A stretch of DNA of 64,000 bases, from positions 10,991-74,990 of the forward strand of contig DJYC01000100.1 of NCBI GenBank assembly GCA_002448445.1, written 5' to 3'. Positions 43,289-52,205 of the stretch are shown here, in pieces. The notes below the pieces were generated by a model. It ran no database searches. It was not told the DNA's origin and was given only the letters and a program-made list of their open reading frames with translations. Positions within the stretch are counted from its first letter, which is position 1. The number at the start of each line of letters is the position of its first letter. The translations under genes and the position numbers were made by a program. Source of the DNA: Treponema sp. UBA6988 (GTDB lineage Bacteria; Spirochaetota; Spirochaetia; Treponematales; Treponemataceae).

Positions 43289-44899
43289 ATGAGCGAAAAC
43301 GAAAGGAATCCAAAGGAACTTTGCCACTGGGCAGACCAGCAGGCAGCAAAAATTATAAAGGAAAGGGGAGACTTGCCTCTGTATACGTGTGCAAGCGGAA
43401 TTACTCCCAGCGGAACCGTACACATTGGAAACTTCCGCGAGATTATCACTGTTGACTTGATTGTGCGCGCCCTCCGCGACAGGGGCAAGAACGTGCGCTT
43501 TATTTATTCATGGGACGACTACGACGTATTCCGCAAGGTTCCTGGCAACATGCCAAAGCCTGAAGTGCTAGAAAAATACCTGCGCTATCCGATTACCCTT
43601 GTGCCGGACACTTTTGACCGCGACGAAAACTATGCCCGCCACCACGAGAAGGACATAGAGAACGAGCTTCCCCGCGTTGGAATCCATCCTGAATTCTTGT
43701 ACCAGGCAGCCCGCTACAGAAGCAGCCGCTATGCAGAAGGCATGAAAAAGGCATTGCAGAACAAGGACCTTATCAAGTGGTGCCTTAACTGCTACCGCGA
43801 CGACGAGCACAAGATGAAGGACAGCGACGTTTACTGGCCAATTGCCGCCTTCTGTTCAAAGTGCAACAAGGACGAGACGGAAATTGTAAGCTACGACGGT
43901 GAGTACGGCGTAACATACAAGTGCAAGGCTTGCGGTAACGAAGAGACAGTTGACCTCCGATCTTGCGGCAACATAAAGCTTGGCTGGCGCGTTGACTGGC
44001 CAATGAGATGGAACGAAGAAAAGGTTGTCTTTGAGCCGGGCGGAAAGGACCACATCTCTCCAGGCGGATCTTACGACACAGCAAAGCTTGTAAGCAAAAA
44101 GGTCTACGGCTGGGATGCACCGGTTACCATGAAGTATGACTTTGTAAAGCTTAAGGGCGTTCCCGGAAAGATGTCTTCTTCCAAGGGAAAGGTAATTTCT
44201 CTTGTGGATGCCCTTACCGTTTACCAGCCGGAAGTTTTGCGCTACATTTTTGCCGTTAACAAGGTTGACCATGAATTTTCAATCAGCTTTGACCTTGACG
44301 TTATTACAATGTACGAAGCATACGACCGCACTGAACGAATTGCATGGGGAATTGACAAGGCAAAGAGCGACAACCTTTTGCTGCAGGAAAAGAGGGTGTA
44401 CGAGCTTTCACAGATTGACGGAATGCCCAGCGTAATGCCTTACCAGGTTCCATTTAGGCAGCTTACAACTTTGCTGCAGACTTATTCTGGAAACATTGAT
44501 GCTGTAATAAAATCTTTGGGAGACGTAAAGAGCGAACAGGAAGCATGCCTCCGCCGCCGCTGTGAATGTGCCTGGTACTGGGTAACAGAGTGTGCACCGG
44601 AAGACTTTAAGTTTGCACTCCGCACGGACGGAAGCAAGGCAGAAGACATTACAGGCACAATGCTTGATGCCGTAAAGAAGGTCCGCGACCAGATTGTTCC
44701 CAAGGTTGGCACTTACGCTACGGACAAGGACTGCCAGCAGGAAATGTACGACCTTGCAACATCGCTTGGCCTTGAGTCAAAGGCACTCTTTACAGCAATG
44801 TACCATGCCCTTATTGGAAAGGATCAGGGCCCGCGCTTGGCAAACTTTATGAGGATTATCGGAAAGGATACCCTGCAAAAGATTCTTAGCGTGTACTAA
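43289..44899 (+). CDS. lysS: Class I lysyl-tRNA synthetase
   Basis: Unlike the class II LysRS of most bacteria this is the archaeal-type class I enzyme: HIGH-like HIGN at about residue 46 in GITPSGTVHIGNFREI, and KMSSSKG near residue 294. A Cys-rich insertion (CSKCN with a later CKACGNE) looks like a zinc finger. A C-terminal helical anticodon-binding domain completes 536 residues. Class I LysRS is characteristic of spirochaetes and some alphaproteobacteria. A good terminator follows. Confidence 0.96.
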   Translation: MSENERNPKELCHWADQQAAKIIKERGDLPLYTCASGITPSGTVHIGNFREIITVDLIVRALRDRGKNVRFIYSWDDYDVFRKVPGNMPKPEVLEKYLRYPITLVPDTFDRDENYARHHEKDIENELPRVGIHPEFLYQAARYRSSRYAEGMKKALQNKDLIKWCLNCYRDDEHKMKDSDVYWPIAAFCSKCNKDETEIVSYDGEYGVTYKCKACGNEETVDLRSCGNIKLGWRVDWPMRWNEEKVVFEPGGKDHISPGGSYDTAKLVSKKVYGWDAPVTMKYDFVKLKGVPGKMSSSKGKVISLVDALTVYQPEVLRYIFAVNKVDHEFSISFDLDVITMYEAYDRTERIAWGIDKAKSDNLLLQEKRVYELSQIDGMPSVMPYQVPFRQLTTLLQTYSGNIDAVIKSLGDVKSEQEACLRRRCECAWYWVTECAPEDFKFALRTDGSKAEDITGTMLDAVKKVRDQIVPKVGTYATDKDCQQEMYDLATSLGLESKALFTAMYHALIGKDQGPRLANFMRIIGKDTLQKILSVY

Positions 44900-44956
44900 A
44901 ATTTCAATATGAACAGGTGGAGCAGCATAGCCTGCAATTTGTCTTTCATGCTAATG

Positions 44957-44997
44957 CGCCATGTTGAATCTTTATTGGTTCGGCATGGCGTTTTTTT
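44957..44997 (+). terminator. lysS terminator
   Basis: CGCCATG and CATGGCG pair across a 20-nt loop, followed directly by seven T. Confidence 0.8.
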
Positions 44998-45059
44998 ATG
45001 CCTAAATGATTTCTTTTAGATAATTTGTTGCAAGTTTACGGATGTGCCCGTCTTGGTCG

Positions 45060-45088
45060 TTGACAAAAACTTTTTTACGGTTTAAATT
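45060..45088 (+). promoter_or_regulatory. Promoter of lipoprotein gene
   Basis: TTGACA, 17-nt spacer, TAAATT; leader of about 35 nt with a GGAGAGGGGA SD before ATG 45130. Confidence 0.7.
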
Positions 45089-45129
45089 ATTTTTAGACAG
45101 TTTTCAGCCTATAGGAGAGGGGAAGAATA

Positions 45130-45891
45130 ATGAAAAGAATAGCTGTACTTGTAATATTAATGTTAGGTTTTATTTTTATTTCTTGTTCATCTTTTAATGA
45201 CGAAAACGGAAGCGTTACACTTCAGCTTCCAGGCTTGTCTTCTGCGCGCTCTATTTCAACCAGCGGAAGCATCCCTGATGATAGTCAAATTGAAGCTTAT
45301 GAAATCAGAGTCAGAAATTCCGACAATGAAATGAATCAAAAGATCACCGGCGCTACACCTGGTTCAACAGTTACTATAGACAACCTTAATCCCGATACAT
45401 ACAAAATCTCTGTTTTTGCATATTATGCTAACGGTAGTGATGACATTGTAAGTTATTACGGAATTACGACAGTGGAAGTGAGGCCGAAGCAAGAAACGCT
45501 CGCAGCAGTCACGATGAGAGATTTTGAAAACTCTGGTTCATATCCTGTGGTTTATATTTATCCTTCAGGCACTAATTTTTTTACAGCAGGATTTTTTGAT
45601 TTTTCTTGTACTGTCACAGGAAACGGTGTTAATTTCACCTACACGGAAGATGCAACTGGTTATGATGGTAAAGTATCCGGATTTATGGGGCCTACTCAAT
45701 TAGACGGTATTCCTAATAATTATTGGCATAATAAAAAAGAAACATTTCTGGAACCGGGTTTTGCTTATACATTTAATATAACGGTTACAAAAAATTCTTC
45801 TGAAATACATAGCGGTTCTTTACCCAAAATAATAGAGCAGTCAAATTATCAAAATCAAAACGACCATACAATAAATGTTTATGTAAACTAA
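45130..45891 (+). CDS. Putative lipoprotein
   Basis: 253 residues. The signal sequence ends in LGFIFISCSS, a spirochaetal-type lipobox with Cys as the lipidation site. A following beta-rich domain (SVTLQLPGLSSARSIS, then TIDNLNPDTYKISVFAYY) resembles prealbumin-like/carboxypeptidase-regulatory folds. The last half has no recognised family. A strong SD and promoter precede it. More AT-rich than its neighbours. Surface or periplasmic location likely. Confidence 0.75.
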   Translation: MKRIAVLVILMLGFIFISCSSFNDENGSVTLQLPGLSSARSISTSGSIPDDSQIEAYEIRVRNSDNEMNQKITGATPGSTVTIDNLNPDTYKISVFAYYANGSDDIVSYYGITTVEVRPKQETLAAVTMRDFENSGSYPVVYIYPSGTNFFTAGFFDFSCTVTGNGVNFTYTEDATGYDGKVSGFMGPTQLDGIPNNYWHNKKETFLEPGFAYTFNITVTKNSSEIHSGSLPKIIEQSNYQNQNDHTINVYVN

Positions 45892-45969
45892 TGGTGGCCA
45901 AAAGTTGCGCTCCACCCCGCTATATTCTCACGCAACTTTTGCGCCTGCAACGAGTGCTTAAATCTTGCT

Positions 45970-46995
45970 TTACTTTACTTTTGTGCTTGATGCGCCTACA
46001 TTCACCTTGCCGTCCAGGACAAGCTTTACGTACTTGATAAAAACAGGGAAGTCCGGGAATTCATCAAAGCCAATATTCATTGTGTAGTGGGTTTTGCTTT
46101 CTATTTCATCCATTCCCAATAAATAGGGAGTGCCGAATTTTTCTGTGACGGCATCGTATTCCAGGTTGACTGTCTTTATGACTTTTCCATTGGAGCAAAC
46201 ATTGCATGTTAATGGGTAGTAGAAGTTGCCGCTCTGGTCAAATTTTTCGTAGACATCAATTTCATAGTCATTGTGGGTAAATGAATATATGATAAAAAAT
46301 GGCTTCTTTTTTATGCTTTCGTCGCTTGTGTTTTCCCAGATTTTGCGGATTTGTTTTTCGTATTTTGCGGCCTTTTCGTATTCTCCGGTTGAATAAAGAG
46401 CCAGAATCATTAGGTTGGTCATGGAAAATGAATCATTGTCGTATTCCAAATATGATTCTATATAGGGCAGGGCTTTTTTGTAGTCACCCAATTTGTAGAG
46501 GATGTATGCCATTTGGTAAGTGGATTCGGGTGTTTTTTTCAGCTCATAGGACTTGGAGTAATTTTCCAATGCCTTTTGGTAGTCGTTCTGTGTTTCGTAT
46601 ATCATGCCAAGCATTTGGTATGGGCCTGGAAAAGTTTTGTCCAATTCTATGCATTTTTCGTAGTTTAGGATTGCATCCTCGTATTTTTCTGTGTAGAGAA
46701 AGCTTCCCGCAAGATAGTAATAGGGGCGCGCAAAATCTGGGTCTTCTTGGATTGCAAGCTTAAAATATTTTTGTGCCGCGTCGTCTTTTTCCATCCTGAA
46801 ATTTGCCAGTCCAAGGTAAAAGTAGTCGCTGGCAGAGTAGGGGGCTTGGCTGTTCTCTTCTATTTCTTTTATGATGGATTCGAACTCTTCTTCTTTGTCA
46901 AGTTTTTCGTACCTTTCGTTTACGTAGTTTTTGCCCTGGGCAAAGCAAAGGGATGCCGCAAGGGAAAGGGCTAGGGTAAGCAATAACTTTTTCAT
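45970..46995 (-). CDS. Secreted TPR protein
   Basis: Signal peptide (LLLTLALSLAASLCFAQG), then at least five consecutive TPR units (for example ASDYFYLGLANFRMEKDDAA, DFARPYYYLAGSFLYTEKYE, GPYQMLGMIYETQNDYQKAL). The C-terminal 100 residues are beta-rich. 341 aa. An interaction scaffold in the periplasm is the likely role. Monocistronic, with the tRNA upstream. Confidence 0.8.
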   Translation of the reverse strand: MKKLLLTLALSLAASLCFAQGKNYVNERYEKLDKEEEFESIIKEIEENSQAPYSASDYFYLGLANFRMEKDDAAQKYFKLAIQEDPDFARPYYYLAGSFLYTEKYEDAILNYEKCIELDKTFPGPYQMLGMIYETQNDYQKALENYSKSYELKKTPESTYQMAYILYKLGDYKKALPYIESYLEYDNDSFSMTNLMILALYSTGEYEKAAKYEKQIRKIWENTSDESIKKKPFFIIYSFTHNDYEIDVYEKFDQSGNFYYPLTCNVCSNGKVIKTVNLEYDAVTEKFGTPYLLGMDEIESKTHYTMNIGFDEFPDFPVFIKYVKLVLDGKVNVGASSTKVK

Positions 46996-47091
46996 TTTCT
47001 TCTCCGTTTTTGATGCTTGTAAAATGTGTCATTATCGGGCTGACCTGGTAATGACAGGTCGCTTTTATGCTCGATATTGACCTTGTAAAAC

Positions 47092-47118
47092 AAAAAAGAC
47101 CTTGCGCAATGCAAGGCC
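47092..47118 (-). terminator. tRNA-Met terminator
   Basis: Minus strand: GGCCTTGC, 5-nt loop, GCAAGGTC, then six T, ten bases after the tRNA 3' end. Confidence 0.75.
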
Positions 47119-47127
47119 TGTGTTTCA

Positions 47128-47200
47128 TAGTGGCGACAGGGATCGAACCTGTGACATACGGAATATGAGTCCGTTGTTCTACCGACTGGACTACGCCACC
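47128..47200 (-). tRNA. tRNA-Met (CAT anticodon), elongator type
   Basis: A 73-nt cloverleaf on the minus strand. Acceptor GGTGGCG pairs with CGCCACT; anticodon stem ACGGA/TCCGT encloses loop CTCATAT (anticodon CAT); T-arm is ACAGG-TTCGATC-CCTGT; discriminator is A. CCA is not encoded. The D-stem has one C-A mismatch. The G1-U72 pair and general form suit elongator Met; tRNA-Ile2 (lysidine-modified CAT) cannot be fully excluded. Confidence 0.9.
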
Positions 47201-47306
47201 GTGATGTTGTAATCTTAGCACAAAAGCATATTTTGTGTCAAGTGGGGTGCCGTGTTTTTTTACAAAAAAAGTTGCAATGCGTTATGCTGTGCTGTATATA
47301 AGACAG

Positions 47307-47362
47307 ACCCTGAATCCACATTCGTAGCAAGTGCGTGCGAATGTGGCGTAGCAGTTCAGGGT
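47307..47362. other. Nested inverted repeat (two stems)
   Basis: Outer arms ACCCTGAA/TTCAGGGT and inner arms CCACATTCG/CGAATGTGG are both perfect, forming a two-tier hairpin in the 379-bp gap between the tRNA and the ABC-F gene. No T run follows, so it is not an ordinary terminator. Could be a small RNA or part of a mobile repeat. Confidence 0.55.
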
Positions 47363-47420
47363 GACGGTGTCTTTGTGCAGGTGCATTGGCTGTCTGGATA
47401 TTTTTGCAGAACCAAGCACG

Positions 47421-47500
47421 GCAGGCGGTGGAGGGGCGGCGGAGCCGTTGCCGCCAGGCAATGGAGCGGGTAGGGGCCCGCGGAACCCCGGAAGTGCCAC
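47421..47500 (-). repeat. GC-rich dispersed intergenic repeat, copy 4 (inverted)
   Basis: On the minus strand: CCGGGGTTCCGCGGGCCCC, CCCGCTCCATTGCC, GCAACGGCTCCGCCGCCCCTCC; aligns closely with copies 2 and 6. The GTAGGTT end is not conserved here. Confidence 0.85.
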
Positions 47501-47579
47501 CCACAAGGAGTAGACACTTCTTTTTCCAAGCGGATGTTGAACCAAGCAAGCGCCGCAAAAAAATAAAAGAAACGTAAAA

Positions 47580-49220
47580 TTAGATTCTTATTTTTTTCTT
47601 GCTGCCTGCGTAGAAGTCCTTGCGCATCTGCTTTACCTGCTCATCCTTGAGGTAGTCGTCAAAATTCATCATGCGGTCAATTACGCCCTTGGGGGTGATT
47701 TCGATTATGCGGTTTGCGATTGTGCTGATGAATTCGTGGTCGTGGCTGGAGAAGATTACAACTCCGGGGAAGCGCACGAGACCTTCGTTAAGGCTTTCGA
47801 TTGATTCAAGGTCCAGGTGGTTTGTCGGGTCGTCCAGGATTAGGACGTTTGCACCGGAAAGCATCATCTTTGAAAGCATGCAGCGGACCTTTTCGCCACC
47901 GGAAAGGACTTTTACTTTTTTAAGGCTTTCGTCTCCGCTAAAGAGCATTCTTCCCAAGAAGCCACGGACATAGGCGTCGTCCTGTTCCTTTGAGTACTGC
48001 TTTAGCCATTCGGTTATGTTCATGTCGTTGTTGAAGTAGGCGTTGTTGTCGCGTCCCATGTAAGACTGGCTTGTGGTCTGTCCCCAGTTGATGCTTGCGC
48101 CCTCGCACTTTTGCGTGCCGGAGATTATGTCAAAGAATGATGTGATTGAGTTGTGCTCCATTCCAACGAATGCAACTTTTTCGCCGGGGTGGATGGTGAT
48201 GGAGAAGTCGTTTAGAAGAACGGCACCATCGCTGTCTTTTGACGAAAGGTGTTCTGCGGTTAGCACGAAGTTTCCAATTTCGCGGTCGCTCTGGAAGTGG
48301 ACGTAGGGGAACTTGCGGCTTGTAACCGGAAGCTCTTCCAGTTCCAGCTTTTCCAAGACCTTTTTGCGGCTGGATGCCTGGCCTGCCTTTGAAACGTTGC
48401 TTGCAAAGCGCTGGATAAAGCTTTTGAGTTCCGCCATTTTGTCTTCGCGCTTTTTCTTTTCGTCCTTTGCCTGCTTCTGCATGATTTGGCTCATCTGGTA
48501 CCAGAAGTCGTAGTTTCCGGTGAACTGGGTGATTTTGCCGTAGTCGATGTCGCAGATGTAGGTGCAGACTGCGTTAAGGAAGTGGCGGTCGTGGCTTACG
48601 ACTATTACTATGTTGGGGAATTCTATAAGGAAGTTTTCCAGCCAAGAGATGCTTTCGAGGTCAAGACCGTTTGTAGGTTCGTCCAAAAGCAGGATGTCCG
48701 GGTTGCCGAAGAGTGTTTGTGCCAAAAGCACGCGGACCTTCTGTCCTTCGTCCAAGTCGCTCATCATCTTGTCGTGGAATTCTTCTTCCAGACCAAGGCC
48801 AGAGAGCATCTGTTCAATCTGGTTTTCTGCTTCGTAGCCGCCAAGCTCGCCAAATTCCGCTTCCATTTCTGCGGCTTTGATTCCGTCTTCTTCGGAAAAG
48901 TCTGGCTTTTCGTAGATGGCATCCTTGTCTTTGCCAAGCTGATAGAGCTTTGGGTAGCCCATCATTACGGTTTCTTTTACCGAGTATTGGTCAAATGCAA
49001 AGTGGTCCTGGGTAAGCTTTGCCATGCGTTCACCGGTAGTGATTGAAATTTCGCCTGAGTCATGCTCCAGTTCTCCAGAAAGCACCTTTAGGAAGGTTGA
49101 CTTTCCCGCACCGTTTGCTCCGATGATGCCGTAGCAGTTGCCCTTTACGAACTTTAAATTTACGTCTTTGAACAGCGGCTTTTCGCTGAATTTTAATGTA
49201 ACGTCAGAAACTGTAATCAA
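47580..49220 (-). CDS. ABC-F family ATPase (YbiT-like)
   Basis: Two ABC domains in one 546-residue soluble protein, with no membrane part. Walker A sites are GANGAGKST and a degenerate second site around VGMEHNSIT; signatures are LDEGQKVRVLLAQ and LSGGEKVRCMLSK; Walker B regions are ILLLDEPTNGLDLES and LILDDPTNHLDLES. The inter-domain linker is highly charged, as in ribosome-acting ABC-F factors. The lack of a consensus second Walker A is notable. A role in translation is inferred from the family. Confidence 0.92.
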   Translation of the reverse strand: MITVSDVTLKFSEKPLFKDVNLKFVKGNCYGIIGANGAGKSTFLKVLSGELEHDSGEISITTGERMAKLTQDHFAFDQYSVKETVMMGYPKLYQLGKDKDAIYEKPDFSEEDGIKAAEMEAEFGELGGYEAENQIEQMLSGLGLEEEFHDKMMSDLDEGQKVRVLLAQTLFGNPDILLLDEPTNGLDLESISWLENFLIEFPNIVIVVSHDRHFLNAVCTYICDIDYGKITQFTGNYDFWYQMSQIMQKQAKDEKKKREDKMAELKSFIQRFASNVSKAGQASSRKKVLEKLELEELPVTSRKFPYVHFQSDREIGNFVLTAEHLSSKDSDGAVLLNDFSITIHPGEKVAFVGMEHNSITSFFDIISGTQKCEGASINWGQTTSQSYMGRDNNAYFNNDMNITEWLKQYSKEQDDAYVRGFLGRMLFSGDESLKKVKVLSGGEKVRCMLSKMMLSGANVLILDDPTNHLDLESIESLNEGLVRFPGVVIFSSHDHEFISTIANRIIEITPKGVIDRMMNFDDYLKDEQVKQMRKDFYAGSKKKIRI

Positions 49221-49232
49221 TTGTAGAACCTC

Positions 49233-50930
49233 TTATTTTTTGCTGAACAGTGATTTTATCCTGCCAAAGATGCCGCGCTTTTTGCCGGATGCTTCTTTTG
49301 CAGAAGACGGTTTGCCCTGCGGCCTGTTTTTGCCGGAATATTCATTCTTTGCAGAGTACTGCTTGCGTGAAGAATCCTTGTAGGACTTCTTTCCCTTGCC
49401 GGAAGCTTTCTTGCCCTTTGCGCCTGCCTGCTTTCCAGCTGCCTGTTTGCCTCCATCCTGCTTGGTGGAAGCTGCGGCTGTTTTTGATGTGGATGCAAAC
49501 TTTTCCTTGTAGAGTTTCATGCGCTCGTCCATGGACATTGTTGCAAGCATTGCTTCTTCTTCCGCATTGAATACGCGGCGGTCCCTCTTGTATTCGCGTG
49601 AGGCTTCCTTGTTGCCCTTGGAGTAGCGACCCTTTCCTCGCTCACCCCTTGCTCTGCCTGAACCTTCAGCGTGCCTGCCCCTTCTTCCGCGGCCACTGCG
49701 CTCGTATTCAGCCTGTCTTCTTCTGCCAAATTCGCTCTTGTCGTTGTAGTCTTCGTGGTAGTTTTCCGTGCGTATGTACATGCCCTCTGACTTGTCTTCG
49801 CCAAGCATGGATTCTTCTGCAACGCGGGCTGGAATCTGCTTTTCTATGTAGCGCTCGATTGGTGGCAGGGAATAAACGTCCTGTTCCGAGCAGAAGGTGT
49901 ATGCCTTTCCTGACTTTCCGGCTCTTGCGGTACGGCCAATTCTGTGCACGTAGTTTTCCGCTTCGTTGGGAAGGTCGTAGTTGATGACCATTGCAAGATC
50001 GTTAACGTCTATTCCGCGTGCTGCTACGTCCGTTGCAACCAGGCACTTTATCTTGCCGGCCTTAAAGTCGTCCATGATGCGAAGGCGTGCCTTTTGCGGA
50101 AGGTCACCGATGATGTAGTCTGCCTGTATGCCGTTAATCTTAAGCCTTTTTGCAACCACTTCACAGGTGCGCTTTGTGTTGCAGAAGATGATGAGGCTTT
50201 CCGGCTTTTCAGAAGAGATGATGCCTGTAAGAAGCTTCATCTTGCTTTCGCTAGAAACGTGGAGCAGCTCCTGGTCAATTTCGTCAACCGTAATGTTGTC
50301 TGCTGCAATCGTAATTTCTGCGGGGTTCCTTGTGTATTCCCAGGCAAGGTTCTTTACGTAGCTGTTGAGCGTTGCGCTAAAGAGCATTGTCTGCCTTTTT
50401 TCTGCTGCGGGAAGAACTTTGATTAGCGTGCGAAGGTCGGGGTAGAAGCCCATGTCAAACATGCGGTCTGCCTCGTCTATGCAAAGGAATGCCACGCTGC
50501 TAAGGTCCATCTGGCCGCCCTCGTGAAGGTCAATTACGCGGCCCGGGGTGCCAATCATTATGTCCACGCCTTTTTTTAGGGCTGCAACCTGCTTGTCGTA
50601 GCCAACACCGCCGTAAAAGCTTGAGCACACCAATTCTGTTGCTGAACAAAGCTTTTCTGCTTCTTCCTGAACCTGAACCGCAAGCTCCCTTGTGGGAACC
50701 ATCACAAGCGCTTTCTTTCCCGCAACGTCCTGCCGGCTTAGCATTTGCTGTATTATAGAAACAAGGTAAGCGGCTGTCTTACCAGTACCAGTCTGCGACT
50801 GAACATACAAGTCGCGGCCTTCAAGGGAATTCTTGAGCACCTGCTCCTGAACCGGAGTGCATTCAACGTAACCTGCCCCGGCGATTCCCTGCTGCAGCTT
50901 TTCATGCAGCGAAAATTCTGTGAAATTCAT
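49233..50930 (-). CDS. DEAD-box RNA helicase
   Basis: Motifs in order: the Q motif region GYVECTPVQEQVL, Walker A SQTGTGKTAAYL, PTRELAVQ, TPGRVIDL, DEAD in CIDEADRMFD, SATLN, and HRIGRTARAG. After residue 380 the protein becomes a 180-residue Arg/Gly/Lys/Ser-rich tail, typical of RhlE/CsdA-like helicases binding rRNA. ATG 50930 is chosen for its AGGAAC SD and family-like N-terminus (MNFTEFSLHEKL). Lies 12 nt before the ABC-F gene, so the two translation-related genes are probably cotranscribed. Confidence 0.94.
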   Translation of the reverse strand: MNFTEFSLHEKLQQGIAGAGYVECTPVQEQVLKNSLEGRDLYVQSQTGTGKTAAYLVSIIQQMLSRQDVAGKKALVMVPTRELAVQVQEEAEKLCSATELVCSSFYGGVGYDKQVAALKKGVDIMIGTPGRVIDLHEGGQMDLSSVAFLCIDEADRMFDMGFYPDLRTLIKVLPAAEKRQTMLFSATLNSYVKNLAWEYTRNPAEITIAADNITVDEIDQELLHVSSESKMKLLTGIISSEKPESLIIFCNTKRTCEVVAKRLKINGIQADYIIGDLPQKARLRIMDDFKAGKIKCLVATDVAARGIDVNDLAMVINYDLPNEAENYVHRIGRTARAGKSGKAYTFCSEQDVYSLPPIERYIEKQIPARVAEESMLGEDKSEGMYIRTENYHEDYNDKSEFGRRRQAEYERSGRGRRGRHAEGSGRARGERGKGRYSKGNKEASREYKRDRRVFNAEEEAMLATMSMDERMKLYKEKFASTSKTAAASTKQDGGKQAAGKQAGAKGKKASGKGKKSYKDSSRKQYSAKNEYSGKNRPQGKPSSAKEASGKKRGIFGRIKSLFSKK

Positions 50931-51207
50931 CTGTGTTCCTGTGGAAGCAGTAATGCCATTTAAAAAGCGCAAAACTCTTCCTTAATATATATTGATTTCC
51001 GCACAAGACGGAATTATCGGCATTTAGTCTTATTAGTATAACGGAATTGTGCACTTATGGCAACTGTAGGTAAAAATTTGTGGTTGGTGAGCCTGTCGAA
51101 CCATGGGGGGTAGCAAAAGAGGGGCTTTTGTTTTTTCTTCTTTTATGAATATGGACGAACTTTTTTCGGCTCTACCATTTTGCTTCTTGGCTAATTCGGC
51201 TGAACAT

Positions 51208-51300
51208 GCCTCTGCGTCACGGGCTTTCCAGGGTTTCGGCTTTCGCCTCCATTGCCTTGCGGCAACCGCCTGCGGCGGCCCTTCCAATCCCGCGTATGTT
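51208..51300 (+). repeat. GC-rich dispersed intergenic repeat, copy 5
   Basis: CACGGGCTTTCCAGGGTTTCGG, GCCTCCATTGCC, GGCAACCGCCTGCGGCGGCCC and CCAATCCCGCGTATGTT match the family; most similar to copy 1. It lies in a 582-bp gene-free gap that otherwise contains the helicase promoter side (50931-51050), a GAGCCTGTCGAA motif at 51090, and the palindrome below. Confidence 0.85.
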
Positions 51301-51303
51301 ACG

Positions 51304-51335
51304 CCCCGGAAAATCCATCCATGGATTTTCCGGGG
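51304..51335. repeat. 32-bp near-perfect palindrome
   Basis: CCCCGGAAAATCCAT, 2-nt centre, ATGGATTTTCCGGGG. It directly follows repeat copy 5, and a partial echo (AAATCCATCCCCCG) appears at 51416. No T run, so not a plain terminator. Confidence 0.8.
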
Positions 51336-51512
51336 ATTGCAGAAGCGCTTCGCACTTCTGCATGTTGCAAAGCCGCCCTCCATGGCTCTTTACTGGTTGG
51401 CAAGTACGAGGCAAAAATCCATCCCCCGAAACTTCAATCCTTTCCAATCAGTTATTTTTATGATAGGATATTTTTGTTGGTAATAGTTATAATATAGAAA
51501 GGAGTTTCTCTT

Positions 51513-52124
51513 ATGAGCAGTGGAAAAAAAATCGGAGTGTCCCTTAATTCGCCGGTAATCATAACTTTTACGCTTTTGTGTTTTGCAGTCCTTGTGCTCG
51601 ACTTTGTTACGGTGGGCTGGGCAAGCGCGCAGTTTTTTAGCGTCTACAGGTCGTCGCTTGCAGACCCGTTTACTTACCTGCGCATGTTTACCCACGTACT
51701 TGGCCATTCAGGCTGGAACCACCTGTTCGGAAACATCACGATGATTCTGGTCATTGGGCCTCTGCTTGAAGAAAAGTATGGCTCTGCGAAAATCCTTTTT
51801 GTGATACTTGCAACTGCCCTTGTTACCGGGCTTGCCAACTTTCTCTTTTTTCCGGGAGTAAGGCTTTTGGGTGCAAGCGGCGTCCTTTTTGCCTTTATAC
51901 TGCTTTCGTCTTTTACCTGCAGGGAAGAGGGAAAGATTCCGGTGACATTCATTCTTGTGGCCCTTGTATACATTGGCCAGCAGCTTTACCAGGCTTTTTT
52001 TGTAAAGGACAATGTGTCAAATCTTGCGCACTTGCTCGGGGGAGGAGTGGGATCTGCCCTTGGCTTCCTTATGAACCGCGGAAATGCGTCGGACGGAGAG
52101 GGCAGGGAAAACAAGTACCTGTAG
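51513..52124 (+). CDS. Rhomboid-family intramembrane serine protease
   Basis: About six membrane helices. HSGWNHLFGN carries the oxyanion-region His/Asn; the catalytic Ser is in LLGASGVLFAF (GxSG) and the catalytic His in SNLAHLLGGGVGSALGF. 203 residues, a minimal bacterial rhomboid. TATAAT at 51488 and an AAAGGAG SD precede the ATG. Substrates unknown. Confidence 0.92.
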   Translation: MSSGKKIGVSLNSPVIITFTLLCFAVLVLDFVTVGWASAQFFSVYRSSLADPFTYLRMFTHVLGHSGWNHLFGNITMILVIGPLLEEKYGSAKILFVILATALVTGLANFLFFPGVRLLGASGVLFAFILLSSFTCREEGKIPVTFILVALVYIGQQLYQAFFVKDNVSNLAHLLGGGVGSALGFLMNRGNASDGEGRENKYL

Positions 52125-52170
52125 GGGATGGTCCTTTTTTGAATGGGGAGGCTTTATGCCATTGCCTTTA

Positions 52171-52199
52171 TGGACTTTTAGCGCGCCTTTTTGTATAAT
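52171..52199 (+). promoter_or_regulatory. plsC promoter, leaderless
   Basis: TGGACT, 17-nt spacer, TATAAT; 6 nt to ATG 52206; no SD. Confidence 0.65.
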
Positions 52200-52205
52200 A
52201 TAGCC

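Noticed and set aside
51033..51497. Several overlapping 80-126 codon frames
   Set aside because: They read through repeat copy 5 and the palindrome in different frames; none has an SD or codon bias.
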